A stretch of DNA of 64,000 nucleotides from Gammaproteobacteria bacterium (GTDB taxonomy: Bacteria > Pseudomonadota > Gammaproteobacteria > Steroidobacterales > Woeseiaceae), in contig JAHZJK010000024.1 of NCBI GenBank assembly GCA_022600955.1, forward strand, positions 248,003-312,002, written 5' to 3'. The translations under genes and the position numbers were made by a program. Position 1 is the stretch's first letter; every line of letters begins with the position of its first letter. Of the stretch, positions 51,917 through 60,487 are shown piece by piece. The notes beneath the pieces were generated by a model that did not search any database, had not been told where the DNA came from, and saw nothing but the letters and a program-made list of their open reading frames with translations.

Positions 51917-53708
51917 CGCCCAAATCATTCGCCGCCTGTTGACGTTCATGGCACCGTTTAACACGATAATGGTGAGCTCGCTGGTGGCGCGCGTGATCAA
52001 GTTTTGTGGCCAGGCCGCCGTGCTGGGAGTAGCCGCCGCGAGCGTCGGTATCTATGTGAACGCAGCCGTACCTGGCGTCGTCAATTGGGACATTATCTGG
52101 GGACAGGTTGGCTGGATCGCATTGTTTGGCACGATTGTCGGGTTCGCGTCTTACATCGAAAACTACACAGGTCACTACGTCGCATTCAAGATCCTTGCCG
52201 CATTTCGCGATAACTTCTATTACTCAATGTTGCCGCTGGCGCCGGCCCGCACCGCTAAGCTGCAGTCTGGCGATGCCGTCAGCCGAGTTATGACCGACTG
52301 CGAGCGTATCGAGCCGTTCTACGCGCATACGATCGCTCCGGCAATCGCTGCGATTTTCGTGCCTGCGATCTTGTTAGCCTGGTGTTGGCGGGTTGACCCG
52401 GAGCTGGTCTATGCCCTGGCGCCGTTTTACATCGCGAACACCTTACTATTGCCATGGTTGGTGAGTCGTCTCGGTGGGGACGGCGTCGAGTATCGAAACC
52501 AGATCGGCCAGGTCAATGCCTTCGTTGCAGACAGCATTCAGGGCGTGCGTGACACCGTAGCATTCGGCTATGAAGGCCGTCGTGCGCAGCAGCTGTTCGA
52601 TATCGGTGCGTCGATGCAGGAGGGGCAAGACAAACTCTATGGTGCTGATGCATGGCAGAGGGCGCTGGCTGAAATCTTCATAACGGTCGGTATTCTCGCG
52701 TCTGCCTGGATCGGTATAGAACTGGCACTGGCTGACAAGATTGACGCTCTTGTGCAGTTGCCAGCCGTCGTTGCAGTGAACATCGTGGGTTTTTATCTTT
52801 CGGTAGGCCTCGCGAATAATTACACGGACTTCCGGGTGTCGATCATCGCCGCACGCAGGCTGTTCGCAATGATGGACGCAAAGCCAGCTGTCGAAGAGAC
52901 TGCAGCGGGGCCAGTTGCCGGCTGCATCACGCCGACAATCAAATTTGATGATGTGCGATTTGAATATGACGCAGATGATGCCGAGTGGAGCCGTGGCAAG
53001 ACTATCTTTGATGGTTTCACCCTGAGCATCGATACAGGCAAACACGTCGCGCTGGTCGGACCGAGCGGAACCGGCAAATCGACAGTCGTTAATCTGTTGC
53101 TGCGGCAATGGGATCCACAACAGGGCACGATCAGCCTGGGCGGCAAGCGCCTGACAGAGTTTCCACTCGCCGATTTGCAGCGCATGTTCGCGGTGGTCTC
53201 GCAACGCAGTTTTATCTTCAACGATACCGTGAGGGAGAACATTCGCATGGGCCGCTGGGAGGCCTCAGACGCGGAGATTGAGGCAGCAGCTGCGGAAGCC
53301 GGACTTGCCGATTGGCTCGCATCAACGCCCGAAGGACTTGATACTGACGCTGGCGAGCGTGGCAGCAAAATATCAGGCGGTCAGCGGCAGCGTGTCGCAA
53401 TAGCCCGTGCGGTTCTTAAAAACGCACCGGTCGTTCTTCTCGACGAGGCGACTTCCAGCCTCGATATTGAAACTGAACAAGGTGTGATGCGGTCGCTGCG
53501 AAAATTGTGCGCTGGCCGAACGACGTTGACGATTGCACACCGGTTGGCGACGATCGTTAATAGTGACGAGATACTGGTGATGTTGCAGGGCAAGATCGCC
53601 GAGCGTGGCACACACGCCGAGCTGATGGACCGCGGTGGATGGTATGCGAAGATGTTCGCACTGCAACAGGATGAAGTGGACGTTACACTGACGGTCAAAC
53701 AAGAATAA
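51906..53708 (+). CDS. CydC-like ABC transporter, fused permease and ATPase
   Basis: This is a 600-residue partner half-transporter. The membrane domain includes LPLAPARTAKLQSGDAVSRVMTDCERIEPFYAHTIAP, a CydC-like pattern. The ATPase has GPSGTGKST, ISGGQRQRVAIARA and VVLLDEATSSLDIE. ATG 51906 with GGAGG 6 nt upstream is preferred over an earlier in-frame start at 51885. It overlaps the first half by 11 nt, giving a translationally coupled heterodimeric exporter in the inner membrane. A bile-acid-symporter-family gene follows 12 nt downstream. Confidence 0.85.
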   Translation: MQSNAQIIRRLLTFMAPFNTIMVSSLVARVIKFCGQAAVLGVAAASVGIYVNAAVPGVVNWDIIWGQVGWIALFGTIVGFASYIENYTGHYVAFKILAAFRDNFYYSMLPLAPARTAKLQSGDAVSRVMTDCERIEPFYAHTIAPAIAAIFVPAILLAWCWRVDPELVYALAPFYIANTLLLPWLVSRLGGDGVEYRNQIGQVNAFVADSIQGVRDTVAFGYEGRRAQQLFDIGASMQEGQDKLYGADAWQRALAEIFITVGILASAWIGIELALADKIDALVQLPAVVAVNIVGFYLSVGLANNYTDFRVSIIAARRLFAMMDAKPAVEETAAGPVAGCITPTIKFDDVRFEYDADDAEWSRGKTIFDGFTLSIDTGKHVALVGPSGTGKSTVVNLLLRQWDPQQGTISLGGKRLTEFPLADLQRMFAVVSQRSFIFNDTVRENIRMGRWEASDAEIEAAAAEAGLADWLASTPEGLDTDAGERGSKISGGQRQRVAIARAVLKNAPVVLLDEATSSLDIETEQGVMRSLRKLCAGRTTLTIAHRLATIVNSDEILVMLQGKIAERGTHAELMDRGGWYAKMFALQQDEVDVTLTVKQE

Positions 53709-53720
53709 TGGGCAACTACC

Positions 53721-54662
53721 TTGAATCTTTCTATTAGCGAGCTCGACGCATTACGAATTGTGCTGGACCCAGTCGGTCAGGCAGGCGTCGTTATTGCTCT
53801 GATGGTCGTGATGTTTGGCGTTGCGCTTGGACTGAAGGTCGGTGACTTTCGGGTTCTGTTGCGCCAGCCAGGCGTATTTCTAGGTGGTGTGTTTGCGCAG
53901 CTGCTGTTGTTGCCGCTGGTTACATTCGGCCTGATACTGGTACTTCAGCCGCCGGCCTCGATCGCACTCGGTATGATCGTGGTTGCCTGTTGCCCGGGAG
54001 GTGCGATCTCAAACCTGCTGACACATATATCGCGAGGCGAGTTGGCTGTGTCCGTTGCTCTGACCGCTACATCCAGCTTGCTGGCGGCACTATTGATGCC
54101 CGCGCTGACTGTTTTCTGGTCACAGGCATACGAACCGACCGCGATACTGCTGCGTTCACTTGAGGTTGATCCGTTATTGTTTATTGGGCAAACGACGCTG
54201 CTTCTGGCAATACCACTCGCGGCGGGCATGACGGTTGCCGCGCGCTACCCGGTCGTGGCCTTTGCCCTGCGTCGAAAAACGACACTCGCGGGTGGCGTGG
54301 TGCTGGCGGCGACTATTATCTACGGCATCGCGTATTTTTTTCCTGTCCTGTGGCCGGCCGCCGGACTACTGCTGGGGGTTACTGTCTTGCAGAATAGTGC
54401 CGCGTTCGCGACCGGTGCTATGACCGGGTGGCTCGTGTCCCGTGACAGCGCCGTGCGCCGCGCTTTGACCTTCGAGATCGGCATTCAGAATTCGGGACTG
54501 GCGTTGATAATTTTATTGTCACAGTTGCAGGGCGTGGGCGGGGCTGCCGCGATTGCTGCGGTGTGGGGGGTTTGGCATATCGTCGCCGGGAGTACGCTGG
54601 CGATGGGTTTCAACATTCTGGATGGACGCAGACATGAAAGACGAAAAGCGCTCAAGGTTTGA
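53721..54662 (+). CDS. Bile acid:sodium symporter (BASS/SBF) family transporter
   Basis: This is a 313-residue inner-membrane protein with about nine or ten helices. The characteristic crossover motif IVVACCPGGAISNLLTHISRGELAVS and the second half EIGIQNSGLALIILLS match the BASS family, which moves organic anions with Na+. The likely start is TTG 53721; no ATG fits this frame after the upstream stop at 53706. It lies 12 nt after the ABC pair and overlaps the next gene by up to 29 nt, so it belongs to the same operon. The substrate is unknown. Confidence 0.87.
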   Translation: MNLSISELDALRIVLDPVGQAGVVIALMVVMFGVALGLKVGDFRVLLRQPGVFLGGVFAQLLLLPLVTFGLILVLQPPASIALGMIVVACCPGGAISNLLTHISRGELAVSVALTATSSLLAALLMPALTVFWSQAYEPTAILLRSLEVDPLLFIGQTTLLLAIPLAAGMTVAARYPVVAFALRRKTTLAGGVVLAATIIYGIAYFFPVLWPAAGLLLGVTVLQNSAAFATGAMTGWLVSRDSAVRRALTFEIGIQNSGLALIILLSQLQGVGGAAAIAAVWGVWHIVAGSTLAMGFNILDGRRHERRKALKV

Positions 54663-55542
54663 TCCGTACCGACCGCCGCTGGTTGGTATTCTCGTTATGT
54701 TGTTGTTGATTTTCGAGAAGTTTCTCGCACATACATACACCGTAATCACTATCTACGTGTTGCCGGCACCCTGGAAGTTTTGGGTACCGGGCGTGCTTGG
54801 TGCGCTCGGTATATTCATGATCATTCGCGGGCTGCGCCAGGACGAAGTAAAAGGAACGTTGCTCGGCTACAGTGGTGCGGCGCTTGTCTGGATGTCGTGG
54901 TTTGAAAACGGCCTGCCGCAGCTGGCGCGCTACAGCGAGATCAAGACATTCCTGCCGACCGAAGGGAACCGGATGGCGGGATTGCTGGGTGAACATGTGA
55001 TTCTGCAGGCGAGCGGCGTTTTCTGCCTCGTGGCACTGTTTTTCATCATGTTGAACAAAGACGTTCGTTGCCGAATGCTGCTGTGGTTGCGTCGCCGCCT
55101 TGGATTAGCCACGGCCGTTGGCGTTCCTGCACCCGGTAGTCGTCCGAACGTCGCGCGCGTCGCGGCGATTGAGTACTTTTTCGTCACATGGTTCATGTAC
55201 GTTCTTATGTTGCTTATCGTCGATCCGCGCATCAACGGTCTGTATCACCCGGTAACATACGCACTTTCTGTTGCGATTGGCTTGTGGGGTATCTACTTGC
55301 TCTACAAGCTCACACAACAGCGTGAAGTGGGATTTACCATACGCTACGGAATCGGGGCAGTTGGTGTCGCCTGGTACATCCCGGAAATACTGGCGCTATA
55401 CGAAAAGCTATACGAGTTCTACCTGTACGCTGACAAACACCCGATCGCGATACTGGCTGTGCTGGTTATCTTCGTGTTCATCTTCGTGGTGCTCTGGCGG
55501 ACACCAGTAGATAAAGAGTCGGGCAGAGCACTCATACGCTAA
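54634..55542 (+). CDS. Predicted multi-pass membrane protein of unknown function
   Basis: This is a protein of about 302 residues with a basic N-terminus (KDEKRSRFDPYRPP) and about eight hydrophobic helices, for example LVGILVMLLLIFEKFLAH and LVIFVFIFVVLWRTP at the end. A soluble loop around residues 150-180 is basic. I do not recognise a family. ATG 54634 or ATG 54622 could be the start; neither has a strong ribosome site, which suggests coupling to the overlapping BASS gene. Its function is probably tied to the transporters upstream. Confidence 0.72.
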   Translation: MKDEKRSRFDPYRPPLVGILVMLLLIFEKFLAHTYTVITIYVLPAPWKFWVPGVLGALGIFMIIRGLRQDEVKGTLLGYSGAALVWMSWFENGLPQLARYSEIKTFLPTEGNRMAGLLGEHVILQASGVFCLVALFFIMLNKDVRCRMLLWLRRRLGLATAVGVPAPGSRPNVARVAAIEYFFVTWFMYVLMLLIVDPRINGLYHPVTYALSVAIGLWGIYLLYKLTQQREVGFTIRYGIGAVGVAWYIPEILALYEKLYEFYLYADKHPIAILAVLVIFVFIFVVLWRTPVDKESGRALIR

Positions 55543-55557
55543 CGAGGGGGCGAGATA

Positions 55558-56001
55558 GTGAACATCACTCGGGCTGACCAGTCGCATGTAACGGGCGTTG
55601 CGCGGCTATTCGATCTCTACCGGCAATTCTATGAGTGCGATGCAGACTTGCCACTGGCGACGCGCTACATCAGTGAGCGGATTGAGAATGACGAGTCTGT
55701 TATCTTCGTTGCTACTGTCGGGGATACGACACAGGGTTTTGTACAGTTATACCCGTCATTCTGCTCCGTCGAAGCCATCAGGATTCTGGTTCTGTACGAC
55801 CTGTTCGTCGACGTGGCAGGTCGCAATAAGGGAATCGGTGCGCGGTTGATGAATCGTGCGACGGAATACGCGCGAGAATCAGGTGCAGTACGCCTTGACC
55901 TGTTGACCGAGAAAAGCAATCACGCAGGTCAGCATTTGTATGAAAAGCTTGGCTACAAGATTGTTAACGAGGAATTTCTGGCGTACTCGCTGTACGCTTA
56001 A
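55558..56001 (+). CDS. GNAT-family N-acetyltransferase
   Basis: This is a 147-residue cytosolic enzyme of GNAT fold, transferring acetyl from acetyl-CoA to an amine. Motif A with the acetyl-CoA loop is LYDLFVDVAGRNKGIGARLM (about residues 80-99), and the C-terminal motif B has AGQHLYEKLGYK. GTG 55558 is preceded by GAGGGGG, which decides the start. It is the last gene of the CydDC-like/BASS unit and ends 6 nt before a convergent gene. The substrate is unknown. Confidence 0.9.
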   Translation: MNITRADQSHVTGVARLFDLYRQFYECDADLPLATRYISERIENDESVIFVATVGDTTQGFVQLYPSFCSVEAIRILVLYDLFVDVAGRNKGIGARLMNRATEYARESGAVRLDLLTEKSNHAGQHLYEKLGYKIVNEEFLAYSLYA

Positions 56002-56007
56002 GCATGG

Positions 56008-56784
56008 CTAAAACTCTTCGAGCAGTCGACCCTTACCAATAATCTTGTCGTCAATTCCCGATGCGCGCAAGGCATGCCATATACAGGCTATGTTTATCGG
56101 GATGAGCGGCTTCTGTAGCCAGTGCTCCATGGTCGGAAAAATGTCGACCGTTGACAGGTTGGTACCGCATTGAATAATCGCATCGACATCATCACCGTCA
56201 ATTTCGCGAACTGCGTCCATAACCATTGGAATAGTCGTTTCTGCGATAGCGGTTGCTGATGGTCTGGCCAGTCCCTTGATTGCCTTAACCTCGAAGCCAA
56301 TATCGTTGAAAAAGCGGACGACGTTGTCATCGCCAACCTGAGGGTAGGGTGTAATTACAGCAATTCTTCTGGCACCGAACTTGTGCAATGCATCACGTGC
56401 GGCAGCTGCACCGGTTGTCAATCCGAGGTCTCCGATTTGCTCTGTTATGCCGGCTTCAAAGGCATGGTTGCCCTCAAGTCCGCCCCAAAACGTCTCAGCA
56501 GACATACCGAGCATCAGATGGCTGATCTCTGCACTGAGCACGTTGCGAATGGACAATGGCAGCTCGTCTCGCAGGGCGTCCAGGAAACGCTCGAAGACCG
56601 TATTGAAATCATCGCCTGAGCGTTCCGATTCGCCGGCCCAGTTGGCGATCTGAATCCAGAATCGAGAAGGGTGCCAGGTCAGGCCTTCCAGCGAAAATTT
56701 TTGCAGATCATATTCGACTCCGGTATTGGTCGAGGGAATCAGCACGCCGATGCGTGCCCGCTTTACGATCTGGTAGTTGTCCAT
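56008..56784 (-). CDS. Maleate isomerase/Asp-Glu racemase-superfamily protein, single-Cys type
   Basis: This is a 258-residue cytosolic protein with the pseudo-twofold racemase fold signature: IGVLIPSTNTGVEYD near the N-terminus, GLTTGAAAARDAL and AVITPYPQVGD in the middle. In maleate isomerases two Cys flank the substrate. Here the first position reads LGMSAETFWGG without Cys, and the second keeps Cys206 (IQCGTNLS). One-Cys members such as arylmalonate decarboxylase do not isomerise. It is closely related to the protein at 59632-60468, which lacks even this Cys. It lies downstream of the third TonB receptor, beyond a terminator. The reaction cannot be assigned. Confidence 0.85.
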   Translation of the reverse strand: MDNYQIVKRARIGVLIPSTNTGVEYDLQKFSLEGLTWHPSRFWIQIANWAGESERSGDDFNTVFERFLDALRDELPLSIRNVLSAEISHLMLGMSAETFWGGLEGNHAFEAGITEQIGDLGLTTGAAAARDALHKFGARRIAVITPYPQVGDDNVVRFFNDIGFEVKAIKGLARPSATAIAETTIPMVMDAVREIDGDDVDAIIQCGTNLSTVDIFPTMEHWLQKPLIPINIACIWHALRASGIDDKIIGKGRLLEEF

Positions 56785-56810
56785 CAAAACTCTTCACGCT
56801 CCCTGTGAGA

Positions 56811-56849
56811 AAAGCCAGGCTCGCGGCGGGGAGAACACCGCGAGCCTGG
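56811..56849 (-). terminator. Terminator after third TonB receptor
   Basis: Arms CCAGGCTCGCGG (56815-56826) and CCGCGAGCCTGG (56838-56849) pair perfectly over 12 bp around an 11-nt loop. On the minus strand the stem is followed by CTTTTCTC. It separates the receptor from the downstream racemase-like gene, whose expression must then come from read-through or a promoter of its own. Confidence 0.85.
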
Positions 56850-56856
56850 TTTGCCA

Positions 56857-59529
56857 CTACTCTCCGAAAGAATAGCGGAATCGCATACCCGCTGTGCGTG
56901 GCGTCGGCAAATACAGGCTTACTGCCTGCGGGACGCTTTGACCGTCGGGCAGCAAGGCATAGTCAACGTTGCCCAGGCCGGACTTGACCTTGTCATCATT
57001 CGACAGATTCGTGACGTAGAAGGTCAGCTCCCAATTGTCGCGCGCAAGGCCTGCAAACAGGTCCAGCTCGGTGTACTGAGGCAGCCACGCGAGGTTGCCC
57101 TCTCCAACGAAACGCTCCGAGTTGTACACCGCCAGCAGTTCGACGTAGCCGCTCATGCCGGAGTCGAAGTTAGCATCCATGCGTAGCGACGCAGTTGCCG
57201 CGTCTTCCGGCGTCAGTGGTGGGATTTTCCCGGAGAAGTCAGCTTCATTGTTTCCAGCTTTGACACGGTTGAACGCGTTTGGAGTACCACCAGCCTGAGC
57301 AAGAATGTCTGTCAGGTTGAAGCTCGTGAACTCGGCATCCGTATGCGTGTAGGAAATACGCGCCGACAGTCCTTCAAGAAACGCCGAATTCCAGGTCAGA
57401 TCAACTTCATAACCCTTGATCTCCGTCTCACCGGCGTTAATAACCGTGGTTTGCAGCAGTCCGGTTGTCGGGCTGATGAACTGGTACGGAACCTGTTGGT
57501 CGGTGTAGTCGTAGAAGAATGCAGCTGCATTCAATCGAATAGATCGATCACGCAAGGTTGACTTGAAACCGAACTCATACGTGTCGAGTTTTTCCGAGGT
57601 GTATTCGCCCGTTGTTACATCACCGTTGGCATCGGTCGTGCTGATACCGCCTGGCTTGAACGCCTGCGAGTAGTAACCGTACATCAGCATGTCATCGCTA
57701 AGTGACCAGTCGAAGGTGACCTTCGGTACAAACTCGTCTTCTTCGACAGAGTTGTAAGTCATTTCACCGGGACCGAACATGAAGCCCCACCATGGGTCCT
57801 GACCGAACTGCGAAAAGAATCCGATGTCAGCTGCGCCGCCCGCATAGTCAATTACTTCATCGAGGTAGCGGCCTTCCAGTGAGACGACAAAGTTGTCGGT
57901 GACATTGATCGAGACCAGCCCTGCGATCGATGAGTGCTTCGTTTCTCGGTGCAATGGTACGTAAGGCGTATTGCCCGGCCCGGTGGCCAGAGACGTTACC
58001 CGAGGTACACATCCTGCAACGCCAGGATAGATCAGGTCGCAAAAGTTGTTCACAAACGGTGGCGCGATAGGTTGTTGCAGATAGTTGAACGGTGCTCCCG
58101 GCGTGTCGTTGAGCAGGTTCAGTACCAACGCCGGGTCGCCACCTTCACGTAGCCACCATTCGTCGTCGAACTGAGAATCCATTGTCTCGGTCCAGTGCAG
58201 CAGACTCAGCTTCCAGTCGATGCGATCGGTGTTTCCGGACAGGCGCAGCTCGTGGTTCCACTGCGAAGTATCAATCCGTTGCTCGGACATCGCCGACAAA
58301 CCGTACTGCGAGAATGGGAATGGTCCAAACGGCACGGCGACAATCGGGTTATTGCTCTTGTCAAAGTCCTCCTGCACGTGTGCCTTGCTGTCCGCGTATC
58401 CCAGGATGTATCGAAACTCCATGCCGTTGTCGAAGTCCACGTCAATATCGTAGTGAAAACGCGAAATGTCGATGTCGGAACCAAGGAAGTCTCGCCCGGT
58501 TCGTGGGTCTGGTGACAGGTCGATGTCGGCTTCTGTCGCGTGCAATTGTCCCGTGACCAGCGCACGACAGGTGGGCCCAAGTCCGAATGAGTCGTAATTT
58601 GGCTGCAGGCGATCAATGCCGTTGCAAGTGGCTGGGAACATATGCGGAAATGACGTCGCAGCATCCGTGACCGTGCCCGTGCCGAGGAAGTTGACGGCCG
58701 GGTCGAATTGCGGTGTCAGCGCCTGAATAAATGCTTCAGCGCGCGGGGTAGCCTGGTAGTTACTACGTTCGTAACGGAAGTACGTGTCGATGCTGTCATT
58801 GAACTGGTACGTCAACGCGATGGCGCCGCCAATCGTCTCCGAACTTCCCAGGAACTGGCCGGTGTTCGGATTGCGGTAATCGCCTTTTTGATCGTCTTTC
58901 ATGAACGACACGCGAGCGCCCATCTTGTCATCGATGACAGGCCCGGACAGGCTGAATCCAAATTCAGACGATGAGTCCTCGTCGTATCCAACCGTTACGT
59001 GGCCCTCGAATTCGTCGCCAGGCTTCTTGGTGACATAGTTGATGGCGCCCGTAAACGCAGATCGACCATACAGTGCGTTCTGCGGACCCTTAATAACCTC
59101 AACACGCTCGACATCGAGCAACGCGAGATTGGCTGTTATGCCGCCACCGGCAACCGTTAGTGCTTCGCTGGAAACATCGACGAAGTCAACCAGGATACCG
59201 ACGTTCGGGCGCCCGCGCAGCGCGTTAGCGCCACGAATAACGGGTCGAGTATCCATTGGCAGAACGCCCTGATCATAGGTTAGCGACGGCGTGTAGCGCG
59301 CCAGGGTACTAACCGTGTCGATCGATAGCTGTTGCAGCCGTGCTTCCGTAAACACGTCAACTGCAATAGGCACTTCCTGAAGCGACTCGTCGCGCTTTCG
59401 TGCGCTGACGACAATCTCCTCAAGAGCAAGCGAATTGCCGCTGTCGTTCTGGGCAAAACTGGCCGCAGTCGGCAGTGCAGAACACACTGCAGCAGCCATG
59501 GCCAGTACAAGCTTTATTTCAGATTTCAT
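56857..59529 (-). CDS. TonB-dependent outer-membrane receptor (third copy)
   Basis: This is an 890-residue receptor. The signal peptide ends near ASFAQ, then comes the TonB-box-like LEEIVVSARKRDES. The plug shows IRGANALRGRPN and VEVIKGPQNALYGRSAFTGAINYVTKK. The barrel ends with a strand closing in FRYSFGE. The start has GGGGAGAGG 5 nt upstream. It lies between two racemase-like paralogues within a catabolic gene row, which suggests that its ligand is the substrate broken down by the neighbouring monooxygenase and dehydrogenase. Two RNA hairpins lie in the 102 nt before it. Confidence 0.94.
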   Translation of the reverse strand: MKSEIKLVLAMAAAVCSALPTAASFAQNDSGNSLALEEIVVSARKRDESLQEVPIAVDVFTEARLQQLSIDTVSTLARYTPSLTYDQGVLPMDTRPVIRGANALRGRPNVGILVDFVDVSSEALTVAGGGITANLALLDVERVEVIKGPQNALYGRSAFTGAINYVTKKPGDEFEGHVTVGYDEDSSSEFGFSLSGPVIDDKMGARVSFMKDDQKGDYRNPNTGQFLGSSETIGGAIALTYQFNDSIDTYFRYERSNYQATPRAEAFIQALTPQFDPAVNFLGTGTVTDAATSFPHMFPATCNGIDRLQPNYDSFGLGPTCRALVTGQLHATEADIDLSPDPRTGRDFLGSDIDISRFHYDIDVDFDNGMEFRYILGYADSKAHVQEDFDKSNNPIVAVPFGPFPFSQYGLSAMSEQRIDTSQWNHELRLSGNTDRIDWKLSLLHWTETMDSQFDDEWWLREGGDPALVLNLLNDTPGAPFNYLQQPIAPPFVNNFCDLIYPGVAGCVPRVTSLATGPGNTPYVPLHRETKHSSIAGLVSINVTDNFVVSLEGRYLDEVIDYAGGAADIGFFSQFGQDPWWGFMFGPGEMTYNSVEEDEFVPKVTFDWSLSDDMLMYGYYSQAFKPGGISTTDANGDVTTGEYTSEKLDTYEFGFKSTLRDRSIRLNAAAFFYDYTDQQVPYQFISPTTGLLQTTVINAGETEIKGYEVDLTWNSAFLEGLSARISYTHTDAEFTSFNLTDILAQAGGTPNAFNRVKAGNNEADFSGKIPPLTPEDAATASLRMDANFDSGMSGYVELLAVYNSERFVGEGNLAWLPQYTELDLFAGLARDNWELTFYVTNLSNDDKVKSGLGNVDYALLPDGQSVPQAVSLYLPTPRTAGMRFRYSFGE

Positions 59530-59547
59530 TTTTACCTCTCCCCTTTT

Positions 59548-59569
59548 GTCCAGTCATTGCTGACTGGAC
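59548..59569 (-). other. RNA hairpin with GCAA tetraloop before third TonB receptor
   Basis: On the minus strand GTCCAGTCA-GCAA-TGACTGGAC forms a perfect 9-bp stem closed by a GNRA tetraloop. It ends about 10 nt before the ribosome-binding site of the receptor and is not followed by T, so it is not a terminator. It may stabilise the processed mRNA or regulate translation. Confidence 0.7.
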
Positions 59570-59599
59570 GACGTGAGCCGCTTGCGCGACCCGTTATTG

Positions 59600-59626
59600 G
59601 CAGTAGTGGCACTTCGCCACCACTGC
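59600..59626 (-). other. RNA hairpin directly after racemase-like gene stop
   Basis: On the minus strand GCAGTGGTGGC and GCCACTACTGC pair over 11 bp (one G-U pair) around a 5-nt loop, starting 5 nt after the stop codon of the upstream gene. No T-tract follows. With the second hairpin it suggests intercistronic processing or attenuation between enzyme genes and the receptor gene. Confidence 0.65.
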
Positions 59627-59631
59627 GTCAT

Positions 59632-60468
59632 CTAGTGCTCTTCGAACAATCGTCCGAAGTTGTCGTATCGATCATTAACACCGCAGCTGCGAAGCGCATG
59701 CCACGCAGTTGCTACGTTGATAGGTAAGGCGGGCTTGCCCAACCACTTTTCTATGGTCGGAAATATGCCGCTCGTGGACAGATTGGTTCCCACCTGCACA
59801 ATGGCATCAATGTTGTCGCCGTCAACTTGCCGTACCAGGTCTGCAACCTGGTGCTCGGGCACAAGCGCAATGGCGTCCGTTGTGTTTTCGCAGCGCAGAC
59901 CAACAAGGTTTTTTACGTTGTAACCGGAATCCTCGAAAAAAAGTCGCACGTTCTGGTCGCCGATTGGCTGGTAAGGCGTGATGATGCCGAGGTTCTTGCC
60001 ACCGTCCCCGTCAACGCCAAGCGCGTTCAGCGCAGCGATAACCGCATTGGCTCCGGTAGTCAGCCCCGTTTCATGGCCCACCTGTTCATGAATACGATCG
60101 ACAAAACCATCGTTGCCTTCTATGCCGCCCCAGAAAGTCTCCGCCGACATTCCCATCATCACGTGATCAGGCTTGCACGTCATGAGGCTCTGAATAGATG
60201 CGCCGATAGTTTCACGCAGTAATTCCAGAAACCGCAGGAAGTTCTTGTCGTCGCTGAGATCGGTGTGTTCGATATAGAAACGTGTGGTATGCCAGGTGAC
60301 CCCGCGAGGCAGAATGCGCTGGCAATCGTATTCGACAGATGTGTTCGTCGAAGGAACCACAACACCGATCTTGGCGCGATGGCCAATGTAGTTATCCTGG
60401 TGACCGTTCGTCAGTTGTTCGCGGTCGCGATTGCGTGACAAATCGATTGGTCCGAAAGCACTCGTCAT
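59632..60468 (-). CDS. Maleate isomerase/Asp-Glu racemase-superfamily protein lacking both catalytic Cys
   Basis: This is a 278-residue paralogue of the protein at 56008-56784, with a 25-residue N-terminal extension. Shared motifs are IGVVVPSTNTSVEYD, MGMSAETFWGG, TGLTTGAN and IITPYQPIGDQ. The second Cys position is Val226 (IVQVGTNLS), and the first position also lacks Cys. Normal racemase or isomerase chemistry is therefore not possible by the usual two-Cys route. The start has GGGAGAG 5 nt upstream, and it follows the flavin monooxygenase by 19 nt. It may catalyse a different reaction, bind the intermediate or pair with its one-Cys paralogue. Confidence 0.85.
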   Translation of the reverse strand: MTSAFGPIDLSRNRDREQLTNGHQDNYIGHRAKIGVVVPSTNTSVEYDCQRILPRGVTWHTTRFYIEHTDLSDDKNFLRFLELLRETIGASIQSLMTCKPDHVMMGMSAETFWGGIEGNDGFVDRIHEQVGHETGLTTGANAVIAALNALGVDGDGGKNLGIITPYQPIGDQNVRLFFEDSGYNVKNLVGLRCENTTDAIALVPEHQVADLVRQVDGDNIDAIVQVGTNLSTSGIFPTIEKWLGKPALPINVATAWHALRSCGVNDRYDNFGRLFEEH

Positions 60469-60487
60469 ATTTCTCTCCCGGTCGTCC

